A DNA stretch of 64,000 bases, taken from positions 166,138 to 230,137 of the forward strand of contig ML976991.1 of NCBI GenBank assembly GCA_010015675.1, in the 5' to 3' direction. The DNA is from Byssothecium circinans (Eukaryota > Ascomycota > Dothideomycetes > Pleosporales > Massarinaceae). Positions 1-10,440 of the stretch are shown here, piece after piece. Positions within the stretch are counted from its first letter, which is position 1. Each line of letters opens with the position of its first letter. The notes beneath the pieces were generated by a model, which had not been told where the DNA came from, made no database searches, and saw nothing but the letters and a program-made list of their open reading frames with translations. The translations under genes were made by a program, and so were the position numbers.

Positions 1-406
1 TTGCGGCCTGCTTATGTGAGTTAACGAGTCCAAAGTGGTGGGGACGGGTGCATACCTGGTCGGCGCCGGGGCTCAGACGCTTCACCACTCCAGTGTATTC
101 GTCCAGGCTAGTGTCGGCTTTCTCAAGCAAGCTGTCGATGACATCAACAACCCCCCTCCAATTGGCGTCTATGGCGTCGACATCGGGGAGCTTGGGACCT
201 ACAGCGTCCGAGCTCGCTGCAGCGTTCTCGAGAAGGCGCTGCGCAAGTTGAAGAAGCCGCGCATTCTGGGCATCGAGCGCGGTGCCGACGTCGGGATCGA
301 GCGAGCGCTGGAAGGCAATGTCGGCTCCGCTGATGCGCGTCGAGGAGCGGGTGGTGGAAACGAGGGCGGCTGAAATGGAGTCTTGGAGCGTCTTGAAGGA
401 GTCCAT
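1..406 (-). CDS. RRP6: Exosome 3'-5' exonuclease Rrp6, N-terminal part (runs off left edge)
   Basis: Reading starts at the ATG complementary to 404-406. Exon 1 (406-56) encodes 117 residues beginning MDSFKTLQDSISAALVSTTR, followed by a helical Ala/Leu/Asp-rich stretch. This is the PMC2NT region of Rrp6, which binds Rrp47/Lrp1. A 48-nt intron (55-8, GTATGC...AAGCAG) is in phase 0, and exon 2 continues past base 1. The DEDD-Y nuclease and HRDC domains lie outside the window. Rrp6 is the nuclear-exosome-associated RNase that trims 5.8S rRNA and snoRNA precursors and degrades aberrant RNAs. Identity rests on the N-terminal similarity alone. The ORFs on the opposite strand here are shadows. Confidence 0.82.
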   Translation of the reverse strand, partial: MDSFKTLQDSISAALVSTTRSSTRISGADIAFQRSLDPDVGTALDAQNARLLQLAQRLLENAAASSDAVGPKLPDVDAIDANWRGVVDVIDSLLEKADTSLDEYTGVVKRLSPGADQVCTRPHHFGLVNSHKQAA

Positions 407-2349
407 GGCGAGTCTACTGGCGGGAATCTACCATAGCGCGCTTAAGAGGCTGTCTAGCAATTCAGCCTTTGTTGTAGGCGTGCGGAGGTCAGAGTGTGGA
501 GAGTTACGATTTCATTAAGAGAAAGCTTTGGGAAAATCGTCTTGCAGGGCTTGGCGCGCCTTATCGATAAGGCTAGCTCCGTACCTTACCGTGACCGTCA
601 CCTCGACCTTGACTTCCACTAGGTATCCCGAGGTCTGACATTGACCATCATGTCCGCTTCGCTAGCACCAGAATGCAATGAAGTAAAAGAGTGTGTATGC
701 TGAGCCTAATTTTTAACAAGAACTAATAAGAACAGACGATATGACAACTGCTTCTTGAAATGGTACAGCGAGAGTAGGACATGACTACTTCCTTTCCAGT
801 GTATCAAGTCTGATCGAGATCAGAGTTCCTACGAGGCACAGCCACCTCTGATGAATGCGATCCTCTCTTCAAGCAGTACGAGAAATGTCTTTCAGTCAGT
901 AGTTTTCCATGTGGAATTGCAACCTCATCTGACCGTCACAGAAAGCATTGAAAGACCGAGGCATCGACAAAATGCTCAAAGAAGCTAGGGAAGACAACCG
1001 TGAGAACGATGCAGAGCACATGCGGCCAGTCAGTCTCCTTTACGCTACGTTCGATCTCCGCTAACGCCGCTAGAAACGATGATCTTTGGTGTCGATCCAT
1101 GTCCGGAGTTCTGGCCCTTTATCGGTATCCCTCGCATAACAGGCGTTATTGTACTCTACTCCACTGTACATACAACAAATCGTGATCCCAATCTAAAATC
1201 TTCATGATCTGATCACTGTATTCAAGTGCTGCCGCTTCCGCTCTCGTTACTAAGCAGTTAGTTCAGCAAATACATCAACTACGCGTTAGGGGCATTGATT
1301 GCTTGTAGGTTCGCGTTGAATCGGACTTGATGAGACTGACAAGCATGGGAATGGGAAGACCCACGGGATGTCATGGCACACAGTCCGTAATTGCGTCCTT
1401 GGTTGGATATGTCGCATGCTTGGTGAAGGACTGCTGGCTATAGGGAACGCAAAGACCCAAGGCTACTTTAACTGACTGGGTGTACAGTAGGGCGTAAAAT
1501 ATAGTTGTCATTCACCGCAGCGCGCTAGAATGGGCATCGAATATGAGTGGTCATTGGTCAGTCTAACTCTCTTTAGTTTAGTCCGTACATCGCGACTTCC
1601 GGTCCGAGATCAAACATTTAAATGTCAGGTACCTAGAGATTCCTCCTTTCCACCCAACTATCTTCTTGGCCGGATCCCCGCGGTAGCGAAATCTCGAGAA
1701 ACAAGCTATGATAACCATACTATGCAGAGCTCATCCAAGGGGATACAATACGTAATACACAGCCTCAACTAGGCGCTCAGCAGCTGCGCGCGTTTTTACG
1801 GCTTGTTTCTCAAGTCCGCAAGAGCCAGACTCTTAGTTTCTGCATGGCCAAGACGGCTACTATACGCGCCATTCTACAAAAAAGTCCTTCGAATGATGGC
1901 ATGCCCAGTCTCATACGCGCGTCATCCAAGTGCCCGCTACCTGCGATCAGACAGTGAGCACCGGCAAGCGAGTCTCCCTCCATCTCTGCGATATTTTTTC
2001 CAAGCCATATATGGAGGGCGTTTCGGCTCTCTTCGGAACCGTCTGTTCAACATGTTGAAACGTATCCAGGCATGATACTTGCTCGCTGTACGCCAAGGCA
2101 AAGGATAAAGAAACGCCAAAAGCGTCTACAACTAAATCCCGCAACCAGACAAGACCTCGAAGCCCATCTTCCAAGCAATCACAAGTCCTGCACTCCATCC
2201 GAGCAATCTATGGCATTTACAAATCTGCACAATTTGCGCATTATCCCCAACACTGCCTCACTCCCCATCCCTAATTACTCCCATTCCCATACATCATCAA
2301 CTACTCCTGACCCTCCCCACCCCACTTCTCCCTTCACCAAAATCATAAA
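407..2349. other. Intergenic region, divergent promoters of RRP6 and the DHCR24-like gene
   Basis: About 1.9 kb without a convincing gene. Open frames such as 1000-1185, 1530-1772 and 1803-2075 have no recognisable domain, biased composition or plausible splice structure. I see no tRNA, tandem repeat or transposon end. It must hold the promoters of both flanking genes. The last 150 bases before 2350 are C-rich and pyrimidine-biased, like many fungal leaders. Confidence 0.5.
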
Positions 2350-3876
2350 ATGGACACCCACAAATTCGTAGTCCACGAAACCTCAAATAAAATCCACACC
2401 TTCCACACACAACGCCAACCCTTCACCATCCACCGCGGCCATGGCCAATCCCACTCCTCGTGGCCTCCCCCCGACCCGCGCGCCGTCATCCACACCGGCC
2501 ACCTAATCCACATCCTCGACATCAACAAGCCCTCCCGCTTCGCCATGGTCGAACCCAACGTCACCATGGACGTCCTCGTGAAAGAAGCGCTCAAACAGGG
2601 CCTCATGCCGCCCGTCGTGCCTTCCTTCCCCGGTCTCACTGTCGGAGGATGCTTTGCGGGCACCGCGGGAAGTAGTGCGAGTTTCCGGCATGGCTTTTTC
2701 GACCGCGCGGTCATGTGGGTGGAAGTCGTGTTGCCGGACGGGACGATGACGCGGGCTTCCAGGACCAAAAATCCGGAGCTTTTAGAGGCCATGGTGGGCA
2801 CTCTGGGGAGTATCGGGGTGGCTACTTTATTTCAGATCAAACTGGTTCCGGCGCAGAGGTACGTCGAGTTGAGGTACCTTCCCGTCAAGACTGCGCGGGA
2901 GGCGCTGGATACGATCGAGGATCTTACCCAAGGCACCGAGGAGCACGATTTTGTGGAGGGCCTGATCTATGGACCTGAAGAGTGCGTATACGGCGTCGTT
3001 GTCGTGGGGAAATTGAGCAAGGTGAAGGAATATCCACTCGTTACTTTTAGTAAACCGAGCAATGAGTGGTTTTACCAGCATGCGCTTACTGCAGCGCGTT
3101 TGGGAAAGATAGAGACGGTGCCGACTACGGAGTATCTGTTTCGGTATGATAGGGGCATGGGATGGATGGGCCGGTATGCCTTTGGCAAGGTGGCGTTTAA
3201 TAGGTGGACAAGATGGATTACAGACTGCGCGACACGATCGCAAGCGTTGATGAAAACGATGCACGAGCTGGAATGGTCCGACCATTTTATCCAACAGGAT
3301 GTCGTTGTACCTTTGGAAAAGAGCGCGGAGATGGTAGGCATGTTGGAAGAAGGCGGGGGGATCTATCCGATGCTTGTTTGTCCTGTGAGGCAATGGGTCG
3401 GGGAACGACATTGTATGTCTCTTGGTCTTGTTGCTGTTCTGCTATTGATAATGCTGATGAATGGTGTAGTAATGCGGCCAAATCCTCTTAACGCGACACA
3501 CTCTCTAACCATTAGCATCCGCGGATATACCCCGGAAACGCTCCACAACCCGGTCAGATTTGCAAAGAAACACAGACAGATCGAACACGGTGTGCAGCGT
3601 TTGGGCGGATTCAAGTGGCTGCATTCCAAGAACTTTTATACCGAGGAGCAGTTCTGGAGCGTTTATGATCGGGAGAAGTATGAGGCAGTGAGGAAGAAGT
3701 ATGGAGCCGAATATCTGCAGAATGTGTTTGCAAAGAGTAGGGTTAGTGAGGAGGATGAGATAAGGGGGAAGAGGATGAGGGAGACGGGTGGGATACGGCT
3801 CTGGTCGAGGATTTTTGAGCGGACAAGCATACTAGCTGTACGAGAAAAAGAAGACAAGCAGACTGGAGAGAAATAG
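2350..3876 (+). CDS. FAD-binding oxidoreductase, Delta(24)-sterol reductase (DHCR24/DIMINUTO)-like
   Basis: Two exons (2350-3412 and 3470-3876) encode about 489 aa. The N-terminal half has the FAD-binding type 4 (PCMH) fold signature: a Gly-rich stretch (PSFPGLTVGGCFAGTAGSSA) followed by LPDGTMTRAS and a LGSIGVATLF segment. The C-terminus (LGGFKWLHSKNFYTEEQFW, then VYDREKYEAVRKKYGA) lines up with the end of DHCR24 proteins. Family members use FAD/NADPH to reduce sterol side-chain double bonds. Because fungi make ergosterol, the real substrate here may differ. The intron at 3413-3469 is 57 nt, a multiple of three and stop-free, but it splits the conserved C-terminal region and has a GTATGT donor and a CTGAT branch, so I treat it as spliced. 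The N-terminal membrane anchor of animal DHCR24 is not obvious. Confidence 0.82.
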   Translation: MDTHKFVVHETSNKIHTFHTQRQPFTIHRGHGQSHSSWPPPDPRAVIHTGHLIHILDINKPSRFAMVEPNVTMDVLVKEALKQGLMPPVVPSFPGLTVGGCFAGTAGSSASFRHGFFDRAVMWVEVVLPDGTMTRASRTKNPELLEAMVGTLGSIGVATLFQIKLVPAQRYVELRYLPVKTAREALDTIEDLTQGTEEHDFVEGLIYGPEECVYGVVVVGKLSKVKEYPLVTFSKPSNEWFYQHALTAARLGKIETVPTTEYLFRYDRGMGWMGRYAFGKVAFNRWTRWITDCATRSQALMKTMHELEWSDHFIQQDVVVPLEKSAEMVGMLEEGGGIYPMLVCPVRQWVGERHCMSLGLVAVLLLIMLMNGVVMRPNPLNATHSLTISIRGYTPETLHNPVRFAKKHRQIEHGVQRLGGFKWLHSKNFYTEEQFWSVYDREKYEAVRKKYGAEYLQNVFAKSRVSEEDEIRGKRMRETGGIRLWSRIFERTSILAVREKEDKQTGEK

Positions 3877-3936
3877 AATTTTCGTTCATTTAATAGATAT
3901 TACGATTACCATACGTTCCATATTTCGTCATTCCCC

Positions 3937-4510
3937 CTAAGCACAAGCAGTAAAGACAACATTCTTCTCACTGACGCCCGCCTTCACCTGGCTGCCACCA
4001 GGGTTGCTTCCATTTGGCCAATCGATGCTCCTGCTGCCCTCCTGCGTGACCGTGATATGCTGGCCGAGGAAGGGCTCGCCGAATGCAGTACTCAGATCAT
4101 ACCACACCGTGGCGCCGTCCAGAGAGTAGCTGTAAATTTGCTGGGGCGCGCCGGTGTAGAGACCGTCGGCTACCTTGGTGATTTTGATGGCGATGCCGCC
4201 GGTTGTTGCGTCTCTGCGGAAGGGTTCCGTAAAGCTGGCGCCTAGGAGATGTTAGTAGGGAGGGCAGTGTGTGGCTTGGACTTGGGAGAGTGTGGTTCGA
4301 ATATCGACACAGTGAAAGAGAAGGGATGATTATAGGGGACAGGAATGTCGAATGAATTTAGTACGCACCTGTCGCGATGGTCTGCTGGCTACTAACCGAG
4401 GAGCCGACGGACCAGGCATAGATCGTAGAGGTGCATTTGTTCAGGACGACGGCATTGCCAACGGCAGAGACTGAGGTGGCGAAAGCAGCGAGAGGGATGG
4501 CGTAGCGCAT
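3937..4510 (-). CDS. BYS1-domain secreted protein (thaumatin-like antigen family)
   Basis: Two exons (4510-4369 and 4241-3937) joined across a 127-nt intron encode 148 aa. The first ~16 residues (MRYAIPLAAFATSVSAVGNA) are a signal peptide. The mature part reads VVLNKCTSTIYAWSVGSS, then a region with ITKVADGLYTGAPQQIYSYS and DLSTAFGEPFLGQ, ending in VFTACA. This is the BYS1 family, named from the Blastomyces yeast-phase-specific protein: small extracellular beta-rich proteins with few cysteines and no established enzymatic role. A TATAAAG lies 114 nt upstream of the ATG, suggesting a strong inducible promoter. Stop is TAG. Confidence 0.85.
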
Positions 4511-5668
4511 TATGAATTATGCGTACAAGCGAATGTATTCTTAGCGAAGGTAAAAAGAGTCGAAGATGTTCAAGATACTCGATACAAGGTCGACGACCGT
4601 CCTCCACAGGACTTTCAGCAGGCCTTTATACTTTCCATGGCTCAGGCGTACCTTTGTGCCGCATGACCGGTGTTCCTACACCACTAGCCGGAACTATCGA
4701 ATATTACTCTATCCTAGCATTGTGCCATGCATGCCAGTTGTAGAAAAGTCGAAAATGCCATGTGCAGAGCACAGAAATAAATGTGGTAGAGGCCGGGTGG
4801 GGAGATCGCCGTTTAGGTAGTAGCATGCGGTATAAGCCGCAAGATATAATTCCTGTTTCGGAGGTTTTCAATACTTCAGATAGATTGTGGTCTAGGGTTA
4901 TATGCGGGGAAGCTGCGATACTAACACGAGAGTACCATACGCCTTTTTCACGCCAGCTTTGATGAGTCCTGGTGTGGTGTGGCAAGTTGAGCTTCACTGA
5001 ACCGACTTCCAGTGGTACGAGTACGCTGGAGGCTGCCGTTGTAGAAACGTCTATACCGGGTGGAGACATAGATGGACAGTTTAGGAAGGTCTTTCGCACA
5101 AGCTCGGCTCCGGTAGTGAATGTATTGGCTGTTCAAGATGGTTACTCTCCCTGGTCTGCCAATATGCAAGCCATCATCTGATCTCGTGGTCAACAATGTT
5201 CCCTTGTACTTCTGGGGTGTCGATCACGCCGCTACCTGGAGGATAGTCTGGGGTATCAGGCGTAAGAATATGCTCCCAGCATTGTTGGACTGCTGCACTG
5301 CTGGCTCTCCAGTATCACCCCTGTGAAGTAGTGTCGAGGCTGTTGAAGCAGACAAGAGGTATCGCCCGCAGTCCGTAACCCCTTTCGACAATGGGATACA
5401 TTACATTCACAAGATGTTACCGAAGATAGTCGGGCTGCATCTCTCGTCGAGTGGAGATGGATGGGACGGCGGACAGGTGCCTGAGGTTACGTAGGTCGGC
5501 ACGCCAAGCCCGCCCCGCCATCAGCCACTTCGACGTTTGAACGCCGTGAGCAGACTCCCGCTCAAGCCCTACACGATATCGCAGTTTCTACCAAAGCGAT
5601 CCCCCTAGCGAGAGTCTTGTAGGGCCGTATTTGCTCCCGAATACGTTCTGCGTGCCTCGAGAAAGTCA
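4511..5668. other. Intergenic region between BYS1 gene and GGA gene (divergent)
   Basis: Apart from the BYS1 TATA box I see no gene. The 131-aa open frame at 4704-5099 (minus) has no domain, signal peptide or family resemblance. The region should contain both divergent promoters. Confidence 0.5.
4624..4630 (-). promoter_or_regulatory. TATA box for the BYS1-family gene
   Basis: TATAAAG on the minus strand, 114 nt upstream of the start codon at 4510. Position and match are typical for a TATA element. No transcript data are available to confirm it. Confidence 0.55.
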
Positions 5669-7996
5669 ATGGAGGCGGCATCCGCGCGGATGGCCGCCCG
5701 CGATCGATATGGAGGATGGGGGGATGCGCCGACCTCACAGCTGCAGCGCTTCATATGTACGATGGCCTCGCATATGGGAGTTTATTATCTAATATGATTT
5801 CGCAGTAAATGCTTGTGACCCGCAAAATTTCGAACCCAACCTTGCCCTGAACCTCGAGATTGCGGACTTGATCAATTCAAAGAAGGGCTCCGCGTACGTC
5901 CGCAACTCCAAGAGTGAACACGGTGGCTAATGGAAGCCGTTAGACCACGGGAGGCAGCTGTTACATTAGTGCAGTACATCAATCATCGCAACCAGAACGT
6001 AGCCCTCCTGGCCCTCAGCGTACGGTCACCACCCCTCCTTCGCAATACACATGGCTCACTGCAAACCAGCTTCTTGATATTTGCGTAAAGAACTGCGGAT
6101 ATCCTTTCCACCTCCAGATCAGCACGAAAGAGTTCCTCAATGAGCTCGTCCGCCGCTTTCCCGAACGACCCCCAATGCATGCCTCGCGCGTACAGAACAG
6201 AATACTCGAGCTGATCGAAGAATGGCGGCAAACAATATGTCAGACATCGCGCTACAAGGAGGATCTGGGCTTCATTAGGGATATGCATCGGCTGCTGAGT
6301 TACAAGGGCTACATCTTTCCCGAGATCCGTAAGGAAGACGCCGCTGTGCTCAATCCTAGCGATGTACGTACGTGGGGAAGCTTGCGAATGCGGTGTATTG
6401 ACTTTGGTGTAGAATCTCCGATCAGCCGATGAGATGGAAGAAGAGGAACGAGAAGCGCAATCCGCAAAGTTACAAGAGCTGATTCGACGTGGTGGCCCGC
6501 AGGATCTGCAGGAAGCTAACAAGTTAATGAAAGTCATGGCGGGCTATGACACGCGGAACAAGACAGACTGGCGGGCAAAAGCCGCAGAGGAGGTAGGCGC
6601 AATCCAACAGAAAGCAAGGATACTGGAGGAAATGCTTCAAGGCTACAAGCCGGGAGACCAGATCAATGAAGGCGATGTCTTTGAGGTACGACATCATGTT
6701 TGGAATTATGGAAAGTAGGAGCTGACTTTTGTAGGAACTTGCAAACGCATTGCAAAGCGCACACCCCAAGATTCAGAAGATGTGCGAAGAAGACTCGGAA
6801 GATACCGAAGCAGTTGCAAAACTATTCGAAATCAACGACAGCATAAATCGTACGATAGAACGATACAAGCTTTTCAAGAAGGGCGACATAGAGGCGGCGA
6901 ACAAGATACCCCAGGGCACTCTAGGCAAGAGCGGAGCTGGCGTATCGAAGGGACCTGACAATACGCTGAATTTGATCGACTTTGGAGATCCAGAACCTGC
7001 ATCTGCGCCTGCCGAGTCTTCTGCGGGAAGCTCCGCACAGCCTGCGCCGAAGGGAAATGCGCTCGAGGACGATCTTCTTGGTCTCTCACTAGGTGGGCCA
7101 GGCTACGGGCAAAGCGGCAGCATAGCGCTGGGAGGGGCGTCGAACGGCTCAGGTAGGTCATTGATGTCTTGCTCGAGAGGCTCACGCTTATATGCATCTA
7201 GGGCTGGGTATGTCCGGTATAGCAGTTCCCCAATCGCAGGCACAATATCAAAACGCAGCAAAATCCATCACGGACCTATTTGGAGCAGCCCCAAGTTCGG
7301 GACCCCCATCCCAAAGCTCAACGCCTGCTCCATCTGCTTTTGCACAACCACCGCCGCAAAAATCACGGACACCGGATCCTTTTGCTGCCCTAAGCTCCTC
7401 TACTCCCCGACAAGCTTCGCCGATGCACTTCCAACAATCCATAAACCCCCAATCGTCAGGCTCCGGATCTATCGATCTACTAGGAGGTGCAGCACCAATT
7501 CCATCTCCTGCCCCGTCATCCAGCTTGGCTCAGAGCACGACCGACACCAATGACGATGATGAGTGGACTTTCGCCTCAGCGGTACCCGATACCACGAAGG
7601 AACTGACCGTGACTAACACTAGCATCATCGTCATCTTCAACATATCGCGCGAAACGGATACAACACTTCTAATACACTCTCGAATATCGAACAATACGAC
7701 TCTTCCAATCTCTCAGCTGACCTTTCAGGTGGCCGCATCAAAGGTGGGCGCATCCCGAATTGTAATACCAACCTTGGGCTAACGTTGTTCGTCAGGGCGC
7801 ACAACTTCAACTAGAACCACAGACGGGAGTTGCACTCGCCCCCAATCAGCAAAATGGCGTCACTCAGAACATACGGCTCAACGGCGTGCAGAGGGGATCT
7901 GGCAACAATATCAAAATGAGGTGGAAAGTAGCATACTCACTGGGCGGGCAACAGAAGAATGAGATGGGCGAGATACCTAGTCTAGGCGTGTCATGA
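5669..7996 (+). CDS. GGA: GGA-type ADP-ribosylation factor-binding clathrin adaptor
   Basis: Eight exons: 5669-5756, 5806-5893, 5944-6019, 6070-6363, 6413-6685, 6735-7152, 7202-7743 and 7796-7996, giving 659 aa. All seven introns are 49-52 nt, and every junction keeps frame. Residues ~25-165 form the VHS domain (NACDPQNFEPNLALNLEIAD ... INHRNQNVALLALSLLD ... RFPERPP). Residues ~185-305 form the GAT domain (MEEEEREAQSAKLQELIRRG, then ELANALQSAHPKIQKMC), which binds Arf-GTP and ubiquitin. A Ser/Pro/Gln hinge with a clathrin-box-like LIDFGD follows. Residues ~535-659 are the gamma-adaptin ear (GAE). The protein sorts cargo at the trans-Golgi toward endosome/vacuole. The start codon is the first ATG in an exon that runs into VHS; the exact N-terminus is the least certain part. 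Confidence 0.9.
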
Positions 7997-8254
7997 TAGG
8001 ATAGGGGTTTCGATTTGGGTAACAGTGGTATGGTTTCTAGGATTTTACGCTTATCTTATATCAAGCGGTATGATCTTGATCATGTGGACGGTTGAACTTG
8101 ATGCCGGCTTGGTGGTGCCACCTCAGTGAATGAATAGAGACACTAAAGATGTTTACAATCGCTGTGAAAACAAATATGACGGTAAACAGAAGCGTGAGAC
8201 GATGCGGGACACTATCATACCTTTGTAAAGGACGATTGAATTTTGTCCGTCTCC

Positions 8255-9209
8255 TCAACCCACTACAGGCGGGACCACCTTCTCCAACCACCGACACAAG
8301 TCACTCAATTCATCACCCCTTATCACATGCCCCATCCCCTCATACGCTTTCACCGTCAACTTCTCCGGCGCGATTCCCAGTCCCAAAAACGTCTTCTCGC
8401 ACAAAGCCAAATACCGCTTCGGCACAAGCATATCCCTCGTCCCCCTCGCCAGAAAAACCTCTACATTCTCACCCCCATCCACCTTCTCCAACAACCCCGC
8501 CGCTCTCCTCAACCCCCCAATCCGATCCACAAGCGGTAAATACCCAGATAAACCCACCAGACCGCCTAACCTCCCCGCGTACTTACTCGACACCAAGCCC
8601 GTGAGCAAAGCGATAGCGTGCCCCTGCGAGAAGCCACCCAAGACGATTCGATGCGGGGGTATGCCGCTGGCGACTTGCTCGTCGATGAGGGTGGTGATGT
8701 AGGATATTGTTGTAGTGATTCCCTGTTCGTCTTCTTCGTCCTCGAGTTCGGGACGGGACGGGGGGTTGGGTGAGAGGTTGGTGGGGAGGTACCAGGCGGC
8801 AAGGTTGAGATCGTGGTTGTGTGGCGCGTTGGGGAGGATCCAGGATAGGTGGGGGAGTTTGTTGGCGGTTTGGAAGGTGTGGGGGATGGCTGGGTGGGTG
8901 GTTAGTTGATGTTGACTCCTTACTCCAGGGAGGGCTTTTGGTGGGGTTGACTGGAGGGTGGGATGGTAGGATGTTGAGGATTTGGCTACACACTGCATGA
9001 ATGAGGTACAGTTCGGAACGGCTTTAATTGGTGGAAGGAGTGGGAGACAGGGAGGTTAGAGATATGTATTAGACGGTGAACGAACACTCAACACCCTCGG
9101 CATCGTCGCCGAGACCGTGAAGGAAGATGAAGACGGCGGACTTGGAGATGTCGGATGGTGGGTTTGTGGCGGGGACGATGATGAGTGGTTTGCGTGTTGT
9201 AGAAGACAT
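8255..9209 (-). CDS. Acyl-protein thioesterase 1-like serine hydrolase
   Basis: Exon 1 (9209-9086) encodes the HGLGDDAEGVE oxyanion region. Exon 2 (8889-8255) carries the rest, for 252 aa in total. Alpha/beta hydrolase landmarks are GGFSQG (nucleophile Ser ~129), GTRDMLVP (acid Asp ~193) and GMGHV (His ~228). APT1-type enzymes remove palmitate or other acyl groups from cysteines of membrane-associated proteins. The 196-nt intron (9085-8890) uses a weak GTTCGT donor. I chose it because the spliced junction reads ...DDAEGVE-S-IPHTFQTANKLP, matching the family, while the stronger-looking GTGTTG just upstream would lose those residues. The open frame upstream of 8889 is intronic. Tail to tail with the GGA gene. 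Confidence 0.85.
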
Positions 9210-9554
9210 TTTATCTTTTGAAACTGTAGTTTGTGTTTGATGTGAACAATCTCTGAGTATTGCAAGTCTCTCTCCGCTTAGAACAGGAAGTAGCTGGAAT
9301 TAGACCGGAACTCCCGGGTTGTGGAAATCCGCGTCAAAACTCTAACAAAGATACACCAGCTACTTGTGTAGAAAAAAAAAGGAATTGTTGATTTGCACCT
9401 GAGGGCGGCAGTGCCCACATGAGAGACGGGATCCACGTACCCCGCCATGATCGTCATGATAGAAACGCGCAATCATGTGACTACGTTTTCATTACCAAAG
9501 CTAAAGCGGGCAACTTCTTGGAAGCCGTACTGCTTCCTCCACACCACCATCACC
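9210..9554. promoter_or_regulatory. Divergent promoter between thioesterase and VPS71
   Basis: 345 bp separate the two start codons. No TATA box is evident and there is an A9 tract near 9371. It contains no other gene that I can see. Confidence 0.4.
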
Positions 9555-10373
9555 ATGCCGCACGTTGAAGTACTGCCCAACTCGACAGCCCATGTCGCGC
9601 CAGGATGGACATATGTCATCGACAGAGGCTACGATCCGTCAAAAGTCGCCATCAATCCGAAGAACAAAAAGCGTGCCGCCGCACAACCACGAGGTCCGCG
9701 CGGCGAGAACGAGCTCAGCTCACGACAGCAATTAGCCGTCGCGCGTCGCATAGCTGAGCTAAACCGAGACAACGACCCTAAGCAGAGCATAGATGTACCC
9801 GGGAAGTCGTGTATGTAATATCTTTAAGCGCTACCATAGACCCAATGCTGACTTGTTCCAGCGATACCGAAGACGCAGAATGCCCGAAGAATCATACAGT
9901 ATCAACGACAAATCAAGCACTGGCTCGACGATGAAGAAGCACAGCTCCAGCTTGCGCCCCAGCCAAGGGCAGCAACCGCTGCTTCCCGACTAGCTACACA
10001 ACCTCTGCGACGGTCCAGCACAAACATCTCTATCCCTCCCACGCCCTCTGAAGTCACCAACCCCGGCCCAACGCAAACATCAGCGCCGCCAAAAGCGCGA
10101 AAAGAGCTCGACGACGAGCCTCTTCTCTCCATCGAAGCCCACATGCCACCTCCGATCAATCCTGCCGAGCTTCAGGCTCTCCTATCCGCGCCTCCGCTAT
10201 CTTATGCTGCTTCGCATGCCGCACCACCCCCTGCCGACGGCCCGCCCCGAAGGCATTTTTGCGATAATTGCGGGTATTGGGGAAGTATCAAGTGCATGAA
10301 GTGCGGGGCGAGGGTGTGCGGGATGGAGTGTAAAGATGCACATGAGGCGACACGGTGCTTGAAGTGGGCATGA
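9555..10373 (+). CDS. VPS71: SWR1 chromatin-remodelling complex subunit Vps71/Swc6 (ZNHIT1-like)
   Basis: Two exons (9555-9810 and 9862-10373, intron 51 nt) encode 255 aa. The last ~40 residues are a HIT zinc finger with CxxC pairs (CDNCGYWGSIKCMKCGARVC) and the closing HEATRCLKW, the exact C-terminal signature of ZNHIT1/Vps71. The N-terminal half has a basic segment (NPKNKKRAAAQPRG) and a helical RRIIQYQRQIKHWLDDEE stretch. Vps71 belongs to the SWR1 complex, which swaps H2A for H2A.Z. Its finger contacts Arp6. The middle (residues ~120-200) is low-complexity and presumably disordered. It ends 68 bp from the convergent SDR gene. Confidence 0.88.
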
Positions 10374-10440
10374 ATACATGGGCCTTTACTAAATTGGTTG
10401 AATACGCAATCTGTTCTACTCGCCTCCGGTGCGGTTGCAT

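Noticed and set aside
35..518. Plus-strand open frames overlapping the left edge
   Set aside because: They are antisense shadows of the RRP6 exon, whose minus-strand translation matches the family.
4704..5099. 131-aa minus-strand frame
   Set aside because: No domain, signal peptide or code-like bias; lies in the divergent promoter of BYS1 and GGA.
8255..8998. Thioesterase starting at the 8998 Met
   Set aside because: Lacks the HGLGDDAEG oxyanion segment that exon 1 supplies; residues before IPHTFQ are intronic.
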